Shown here in pieces: positions 59,179 through 64,000 of a DNA stretch of 64,000 nt (positions are counted from its first letter, which is position 1; each line of letters opens with the position of its first letter). Where the stretch lies: contig NZ_JACHLC010000001.1 of assembly GCF_014207845.1 (NCBI RefSeq), positions 868,001 through 932,000 of the forward strand, written 5' to 3'. Source of the stretch: Chryseobacterium shigense. GTDB taxonomy: Bacteria > Bacteroidota > Bacteroidia > Flavobacteriales > Weeksellaceae. The notes beneath the pieces were generated by a model. It was not told the DNA's origin. It worked only from the letters and a program-made list of their open reading frames with translations, and searched no databases. The position numbers and the translations under genes were made by a program.

Positions 59179-60571
59179 AAGCTCCGAGTTGATCTATTGA
59201 CCCATTTTGTTTTTCTTTCTGGTTAATTCTTTTTGCAGACATATTTAAAAATCGTTTCACTAAGAAAACTGCGGAAATCGTAAGTCCCAAACCTAAAGCG
59301 ATCCACATTCCGAAAGCACCCATATTCAGGGTTACACAAAGAAAATATCCTAATGGAACGGTAATCACCCAGTAAGCAATAAAAGTATAGATTGACGGAA
59401 TTTTCACATCCTGCAAACCTCTGAGCGTACCCAAAGCTGTGACCTGAATCCCATCTGAAAGCTGAAATAATGCAGCAATAATCATCAGTTTGGATGCTAA
59501 GGTAATGACTTCAATTTCCTCTTTTTTGGTAAAGAAGGTTGGCAGAATATTTCTTCCGAGAATAAATACCAATCCACAGATACACATGAAAATAAAAGCT
59601 ATTTTCAGGTTATTGATCCCGACTTTTCTTAATTCAACAAAATTCTGTTCCCCCAGTTTTCTTCCGATCATAACCGTTGAAGCCACACTAAACCCAACAC
59701 AAAGATTGAAGGTAAATGAAGCCATACTCAAAGCAATCTGGTGGGAAGCAATATCATGGGCTGAAATAAGTCCGCAGATAAATGCTGCCCCGGCAAAAGC
59801 TGTTACTTCAAAGAACATTTGTAAAGCTGTAGGTAAACCCAGTTTTACCATTTTGTCAAACATATTTCTTGAGAAAACCTGAATTTTTAAAGAAAAATCT
59901 TTGATGTAGCGTCTTGTTTTTTTCTCTTTCACCAATACAATATAAAGAAAGACTACCATAAATATTCTGGAGATCAGAGTGGCTAAAGCAGAACCTTTCA
60001 CACCCATTTCAGGGAAGATCCAAAGCCCTTTGATAAAAACATAATTAAGAGCAATATTGATGATATTGGCAATGATCGTGGCTTTGGTAACACCTATGGT
60101 ATAAGAAAGACCTTCGGAAACTTCACGAAGTGTCTGAAACGCCATGAACGGGATCATACTGATCGCCATAATACTCAGGAAATCCACTGTATTAGGAATG
60201 ATCTTCTCCGGCTGCCCGGAATGATAGAGTAGTGGCATTCCTAAAAGTAAAACAGTCATTAAAATAATTCCTACAGACATATTGATTACGAATCCGTGAC
60301 TGAAAACAGAATTAATAGTCCCATGATCCTGCTTGGAATGGGCCTCAGAAACAAGGGGAGGAATGGCAAATGAAAATCCAAGCGCCAATACGAACACCGA
60401 GAAAAATACGGCATTTCCCAATGAAACGGAAGCGAGCGCATCCGCACCCAAAAGTTTTCCGACAATAATATTGTCGAAGAGATTCACCGAAACCTGCCCA
60501 ACCTGCGTAAGCATAACAGGAAGAGCCAGAGTAAGGCATTCTTTCGTATAATTTTTGTTTAAAAAGTTCAT
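59177..60571 (-). CDS. MATE-family multidrug/cation exporter
   Basis: 464 residues, twelve membrane helices in two similar halves (opening CLTLALPVMLTQVGQVSVNL; second half opening GLPTALQMFFEVTAFAG). NorM-like members export cationic drugs using sodium or proton gradients. An acidic residue in the first helix region (VSVNLFDNIIVG) is at the position of the ion site. No local regulator. Single gene. Confidence 0.92.
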   Translation of the reverse strand: MNFLNKNYTKECLTLALPVMLTQVGQVSVNLFDNIIVGKLLGADALASVSLGNAVFFSVFVLALGFSFAIPPLVSEAHSKQDHGTINSVFSHGFVINMSVGIILMTVLLLGMPLLYHSGQPEKIIPNTVDFLSIMAISMIPFMAFQTLREVSEGLSYTIGVTKATIIANIINIALNYVFIKGLWIFPEMGVKGSALATLISRIFMVVFLYIVLVKEKKTRRYIKDFSLKIQVFSRNMFDKMVKLGLPTALQMFFEVTAFAGAAFICGLISAHDIASHQIALSMASFTFNLCVGFSVASTVMIGRKLGEQNFVELRKVGINNLKIAFIFMCICGLVFILGRNILPTFFTKKEEIEVITLASKLMIIAALFQLSDGIQVTALGTLRGLQDVKIPSIYTFIAYWVITVPLGYFLCVTLNMGAFGMWIALGLGLTISAVFLVKRFLNMSAKRINQKEKQNGSIDQLGA

Positions 60572-60618
60572 AATAATTTATGATTCATATATAGTTTAAT
60601 ACTTAAAATAGGGCAAAA

Positions 60619-60650
60619 AAAAATTTGCAGTAAGGCTACTGCAAATTTTT
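60619..60650 (-). terminator. Terminator of the response-regulator gene
   Basis: AAAAATTTGCAGTA (60619-60632) pairs exactly with TACTGCAAATTTTT (60637-60650) around four bases, a 14-bp stem. On the minus strand it follows the regulator stop by 24 bp. Confidence 0.82.
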
Positions 60651-60674
60651 ATGAATATTTAATGTTCAATTAAA

Positions 60675-61859
60675 TTATTTCCTTACAAAACTTGCAACAT
60701 CCTCCTCGGAAACAGTATTTCCGCCAAGAATAATTAATCTTTCCACAACGTTTCTCAGTTCTCTGATGTTCCCTGTCCATGAAAGAACTTTAAGCGCGTC
60801 AATCGCTTTATCATCAAATTTTTTCACAGCAGTACCATGTTCATCGGCAATCATACCGGAAAAATGATCTACTAACAATTTGATATCTTCTTTTCTGTCA
60901 TCCAACGGCGGAACATAGATTTCAATCACAGAAAGCCTGTGGTAAAGGTCTTCCCTGAATTTTCCTTCTTCAATTTCCTTCTGCATATTTTTGTTGGTTG
61001 CTGCAATTACTCTTACATCAACCTTGATTTCTTTATCGCTTCCTACAGGAGAAACTTTGCTTTCCTGCAATGCTCTCAATACTTTTGCCTGGGCAATAAG
61101 GCTCATATCTCCAATTTCATCTAAAAAGATGGTACCTCCGTTTGCCTGCTCGAATTTTCCCTGCTTGTCTTTAATAGCACCCGTAAAAGAACCTTTTACA
61201 TGTCCGAAAAGTTCAGATTCAATAAGCTCGGAAGGGATGGCTGCACAGTTTACTTCCACCATTGGGCCTCTCGCACGTTCACTTTGGTTGTGAATGGCGT
61301 GGGCTACCAGTTCTTTTCCTGCTCCGTTTGGACCGGTAATTAAAACACGGGCATCGGAAGCAGCTACTTTTTCGATCATATCCTGGATCTTTTTCAGAGC
61401 AGGAGAATCGCCGATCATCTGGTATTTTTTGTTGACCTTTCTTTTAAGGGTCTTATTTTCAGTTTGAAGATTTTTATTTTCCTTTTTAAGACTTTCTTTG
61501 GCTAAAGCATTTTTTACGCTGGTAATCAGTCTGTTGATGTCGATAGGTTTGGAAATAAAGTCGTATGCACCTTCTTTTAGACAAGAAACAGCAGAATCGA
61601 TGTCTGCGTGACCGGAGATCATGATGAATGTACTCTCAGGCTTTAAAAGGATGCTTTGCTTTAAAAGTTCTGTTCCTGAAAGTTTCGGCATCTTGATATC
61701 AGAAATCACCAATGCGAAATCTTCTTTTTCTATCTGTTTGTAGCCTTCAAGGCCATCTTCAGCGATAACAAATTCGTAATCGGTAAGTTCATCAGAAAGA
61801 ATACTGTGTAATACTCCCGAGATTGCTTTTTCGTCTTCTACAATAAGGATTTTTTGCAT
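60675..61859 (-). CDS. Sigma-54-type response regulator lacking a C-terminal Fis domain
   Basis: 394 residues. A receiver domain (1-120) with phosphoacceptor Asp54 in VISDIKMP is joined by a coiled coil (about 120-145) to an AAA+ domain (about 150-380). Walker A is GPNGAGKE at 176-183, the sigma-54 contact loop GSFTGA is at 223-228, and Walker B is GGTIFLDEIGD at 241-251. NtrC-type activators normally end in a Fis helix-turn-helix, but this protein stops 14 residues after the AAA+ part (GGNTVSEEDVASFVRK). DNA binding, if any, must come from elsewhere. No kinase is nearby. Confidence 0.92.
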   Translation of the reverse strand: MQKILIVEDEKAISGVLHSILSDELTDYEFVIAEDGLEGYKQIEKEDFALVISDIKMPKLSGTELLKQSILLKPESTFIMISGHADIDSAVSCLKEGAYDFISKPIDINRLITSVKNALAKESLKKENKNLQTENKTLKRKVNKKYQMIGDSPALKKIQDMIEKVAASDARVLITGPNGAGKELVAHAIHNQSERARGPMVEVNCAAIPSELIESELFGHVKGSFTGAIKDKQGKFEQANGGTIFLDEIGDMSLIAQAKVLRALQESKVSPVGSDKEIKVDVRVIAATNKNMQKEIEEGKFREDLYHRLSVIEIYVPPLDDRKEDIKLLVDHFSGMIADEHGTAVKKFDDKAIDALKVLSWTGNIRELRNVVERLIILGGNTVSEEDVASFVRK

Positions 61860-61864
61860 AGTTG

Positions 61865-61872
61865 CAAATTTA
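61865..61872 (-). promoter_or_regulatory. -7 element very close to the response-regulator start (possible leaderless mRNA)
   Basis: TAAATTTG on the minus strand ends 5 bp before the ATG at 61859, so transcription would start at or next to the start codon. Confidence 0.45.
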
Positions 61873-61915
61873 GATTTTTTGATTCAATTATTAGCAAAAA
61901 CCATACCTAAATATA

Positions 61916-62575
61916 CTATTTTGAGTAATCTCTCCTGCCGAAAATAGCGGATCCAACCCTCACGGAATTGGCACCGCATTCAATGGCTAAGGGGAAATCA
62001 TCACTCATTCCCATAGATAAAGTTTGGAGTGATTTTAACTGATTTAATTCATCAAAAAGTCCTTTCAGTATTAAAAATTCTTTTTTCACCTGTTCTTCAT
62101 CATCCGTAAATGTGGCCATTCCCATCAGTCCGGTGATTTCAATGTTCGTAAACTTTCTGTCAATATACTCTTGAAACAAGGTTTTTGCTTCCGGAATTTC
62201 AAGTCCGAATTTACTTTCTTCCGCAGCAATCTTTACCTGGAGCAATACTTTAATGGTTCTGTTATTTTTTCCGGCTTCTTTACTGATCTCGGTCAGAAGT
62301 TTCTCAGAATCCACACTCTGGATGGTATCAATGAAAGGAGCGATATATTTTACCTTATTGCTCTGCAGATGCCCGATCAGGTGCCATTGGATATTGTTTG
62401 GAAGAAGAGGGTACTTTTCCATAAGCTCCTGAACTTTATTTTCACCAAAGACTTTCTGTCCCAGATCATAAACCTTCTGAATTGCCTCAACCGGATGGGT
62501 TTTGGAAACTGCTACGAGTTGTACTTCTGACGGAAGCTGGTTTTTTACTGCCGTATAATTTTCTTTAATATCCAT
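61916..62575 (-). CDS. YggS/PLPBP-family PLP-homeostasis protein
   Basis: 219 residues from ATG 62575 (a longer frame to 62605 adds a hydrophobic stretch not found in the family). The PLP lysine is in VQLVAVSKTHP near residue 25; GENKVQELMEKYPLL, WHLIGHLQSNKVKYI and SMGMSDDFPLAIECGANSVRVGSAIFG complete the signature. These proteins bind and buffer pyridoxal phosphate and have no known catalysis. No same-strand partner is adjacent. Confidence 0.94.
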   Translation of the reverse strand: MDIKENYTAVKNQLPSEVQLVAVSKTHPVEAIQKVYDLGQKVFGENKVQELMEKYPLLPNNIQWHLIGHLQSNKVKYIAPFIDTIQSVDSEKLLTEISKEAGKNNRTIKVLLQVKIAAEESKFGLEIPEAKTLFQEYIDRKFTNIEITGLMGMATFTDDEEQVKKEFLILKGLFDELNQLKSLQTLSMGMSDDFPLAIECGANSVRVGSAIFGRRDYSK

Positions 62576-62630
62576 AATATGCAAATTTCCGAATTTTAAA
62601 AGCAAAAAACTAATGATCCTGTAAAATAGT

Positions 62631-62698
62631 TACCAGTTAGCAGCTTTACCAATATTCCTGAATTGTTACACTGCTAAACGGATACATTGCTATATTGA
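62631..62698. repeat. Second tract of degenerate 8-bp repeats
   Basis: TACACTGC, TAAACGGA, TACATTGC and TATATTGA (62667-62698) are in exact 8-bp register. They are preceded by looser units TACCAGT, TAGCAGCT(T), TACCAATA and TGAATTGT. Same type as the tract at 49471. It lies between the yggS start and the deacetylase stop. Confidence 0.65.
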
Positions 62699-62700
62699 AA

Positions 62701-63567
62701 TTAGTTCAGGATATCATTAATCTTCGGATACTGGGAAATCTTCCTGAAAACAAACCTGTTGCTTTTCTGGAGTTTTTCAATAAACATATCCAGCTCATTG
62801 ATGGAATCGGCATCTCTTAAATATTGGTCGTGAGTAAGGAAAACCAGATGTCTTGATGTTTTTTCCAGATCATTATAGAAGATGCTGTCTACTTTTTTGA
62901 TCATGGCTTCATGGCTTCCCTTCAAAGTCATTTTTTGGGAAGGTTTCCACTCAAGATCCCAACCTATTACTTTATAGCCTGCTTTTTTAAGGTTGTCTGC
63001 CGCATTGGTGGAACTTTTGATATCGGTAACATTAATATTATTCAGTCTCCAGATATTTCGGCCCGGTGTTCTGGCGATCTTATCATAAAGCTTTAGGCTG
63101 TCTTTGGCGATATCAAAATCATATACCACAGCATCAGGATTTTTATAAAAATCGGAGTATTTGTTGTGTGCATGACTAAAGCTGTGATTGGCCAGTTCAA
63201 TTAATGGATTGCTTTTTAAAAGTTCCATGTCATCTTTCTGTTTCTTGCTTCCATAGGCATGTTTTCCTACAAGAAAAGCAGTGGCACAAACGTTTCTCTT
63301 ATTTAAGATTTTAAGAAGGTTTTCTGTTCCCTGGTTAGGTCCGTCATCAAAAGTAAGGTAGATAATTCTTTTATCGGGATCTACATTTTCATCATCTATT
63401 TTGGGGACCGTTTTCACGGTGGGATGTTCCAGTGAAACTGTTTTTTCAAACTCTTTCACTTCAGTTTTGCCGTTACAGCCGTTGAATACAATTGAAGACG
63501 CACTCACCAATGCAGTCATCCCAAGAAAAGTCATGTTTTTTGACTTTCCCCCAAAGAAATTTTTCAT
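62701..63567 (-). CDS. Polysaccharide deacetylase (NodB domain) lipoprotein
   Basis: 288 residues. The signal sequence ends in FNGC near residue 31, a lipobox, followed by NGKTE. The NodB domain shows TFDDGPNQG (catalytic Asp and metal Asp, about 73-81), HSFSHAHNKY (the metal-ligand H-x3-H), ARTPGRNIWR with the Arg/Pro motif (R-T-P-G) and a C-terminal LTHDQYLRD with His. The family removes N-acetyl or O-acetyl groups from cell-wall or capsule glycans; which one is not known. It sits in the envelope as a lipoprotein. Confidence 0.9.
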   Translation of the reverse strand: MKNFFGGKSKNMTFLGMTALVSASSIVFNGCNGKTEVKEFEKTVSLEHPTVKTVPKIDDENVDPDKRIIYLTFDDGPNQGTENLLKILNKRNVCATAFLVGKHAYGSKKQKDDMELLKSNPLIELANHSFSHAHNKYSDFYKNPDAVVYDFDIAKDSLKLYDKIARTPGRNIWRLNNINVTDIKSSTNAADNLKKAGYKVIGWDLEWKPSQKMTLKGSHEAMIKKVDSIFYNDLEKTSRHLVFLTHDQYLRDADSINELDMFIEKLQKSNRFVFRKISQYPKINDILN

Positions 63568-63816
63568 AAAGATAATGGAAATTAAATCGTTAAAAATTGT
63601 TAAAATTATCGCAAAAATGTTAACAAATTATATGCCATGATTTGTTAAAATACTGTTTTTTAATTTTATTTTAAGAACTTTATTTCAGTATGAATTTTGT
63701 CAGAATAAAAAGGTGTTGAGATTATGTTTTTTAATTTCTATATTTTAACATTTATAAATGTGAAAACAATAGTTTTTCTCTATTTTCATTGAAATTACAG
63801 ATGCTGATAAAGGTAT

Positions 63817-64000
63817 TTATTCTAAGATTTTCTTCAGGTAAAGAGAGTTTTTAATGGCAGCAGTTCCCCACGTATTATTGAAAAATATAAATGCTTTTCT
63901 TTCTGAATTTTTGATCTTTTGAGCCAGCGTATCAAGGAAGTCCGTGCTGTATTCAGATTTATAGAGAACAGGTTTTCCGTGAAGCCTGTAATATAAAATT
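63817..64000 (-). CDS. DUF72 (YecE-like) protein, C-terminal fragment
   Basis: The last 60 codons of a minus-strand gene whose start is beyond the window. YYRLHGKPVLYKSEYSTDFL and RKAFIFFNNTWGTAAIKNSL match the C-terminal part of DUF72/YecE, a TIM-barrel family of unknown function (the F-x-N-N-T segment is characteristic). Stop TAA is the complement of 63817-63819. The rest cannot be judged. The 249 bp to the deacetylase gene are AT-rich and show no gene. Confidence 0.85.
   Translation of the reverse strand, partial: ILYYRLHGKPVLYKSEYSTDFLDTLAQKIKNSERKAFIFFNNTWGTAAIKNSLYLKKILE

Noticed and set aside
1..64000. CRISPR arrays, tRNA or rRNA genes, insertion sequences.
   Set aside because: No direct repeats with regular unique spacers, no cloverleaf with CCA-adjacent arms and no transposase-like frame were seen on either strand.

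Overview
The window comes from an AT-rich flavobacterium, most likely Chryseobacterium or a close Weeksellaceae relative. Evidence: promoters of the Bacteroidetes form TAnnTTTG (two with a matching TTG about 19-20 bp upstream), few clear Shine-Dalgarno sites, a SusC/SusD pair, C-terminal type IX secretion (T9SS) sorting tails, a VgrG with a DUF4280 PAAR-like effector of the Bacteroidetes type VI system, and many signal peptides ending in A-Q. The genus is an inference from overall gene character. No tRNA, rRNA, CRISPR array, insertion sequence or prophage was seen.

Layout. 1-4600: serine biosynthesis (serC, partial serA), a dicluster ferredoxin, a LuxC-like acyl-CoA reductase, a secreted protein and a Bax-inhibitor-1 membrane protein. 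4868-8429: a peroxiredoxin-thioredoxin-small protein operon, an aminotransferase and rsmG. 8492-15477: a lipoprotein, a DUF922 metalloprotease-like protein, an AddB-like nuclease, a T9SS-exported lipase and glutaryl-CoA dehydrogenase. 15605-28371: a beta-glucan utilisation locus. It has a MFS transporter and a degenerate Nudix regulator on the minus strand, diverging from susC-susD-GH30-GH3 and then GH16-GH30. The enzyme set (GH16 endo-beta-1,3, GH30 beta-1,6-type, GH3 exo-beta-glucosidase) fits laminarin or fungal cell-wall glucan. 28458-30387: fabI, a LEA-like stress protein, tag. 30401-36030: a type VI effector island on the minus strand: vgrG, a PAAR-like/HINT polymorphic toxin, a candidate immunity gene, a frameshifted second immunity-like gene and an unknown protein.

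36534-46114: an NAD-binding protein, a nucleoside phosphorylase operon, a dihaem cytochrome c peroxidase, a PhoX-like T9SS protein, a leucine-rich-repeat protein, a SUI1 factor and a secreted DUF2268-type metalloprotease. 46256-51116: gpmI, acyl-ACP desaturase, a small HAD phosphatase, map and a methyltransferase. 51181-59083: an SMR exporter, a 71-residue double-glycine-leader peptide with a calcium-loop-like core, two Crp/Fnr regulators, a TfoX-like protein, era, DoxX, an S9 peptidase, a HAD hydrolase and a GNAT acetyltransferase. 59177-64000: a MATE exporter, a sigma-54-type response regulator without the usual DNA-binding tail, a YggS protein, a polysaccharide deacetylase and a partial DUF72 protein.

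The least ordinary parts are the toxin island with its homopolymer frameshift, the double-glycine peptide at 51755, an intergenic frame interrupted twice by TGA (25707-26021), and several families of short structured intergenic repeats, including two tracts built from a degenerate 8-bp unit near TACATTGG.
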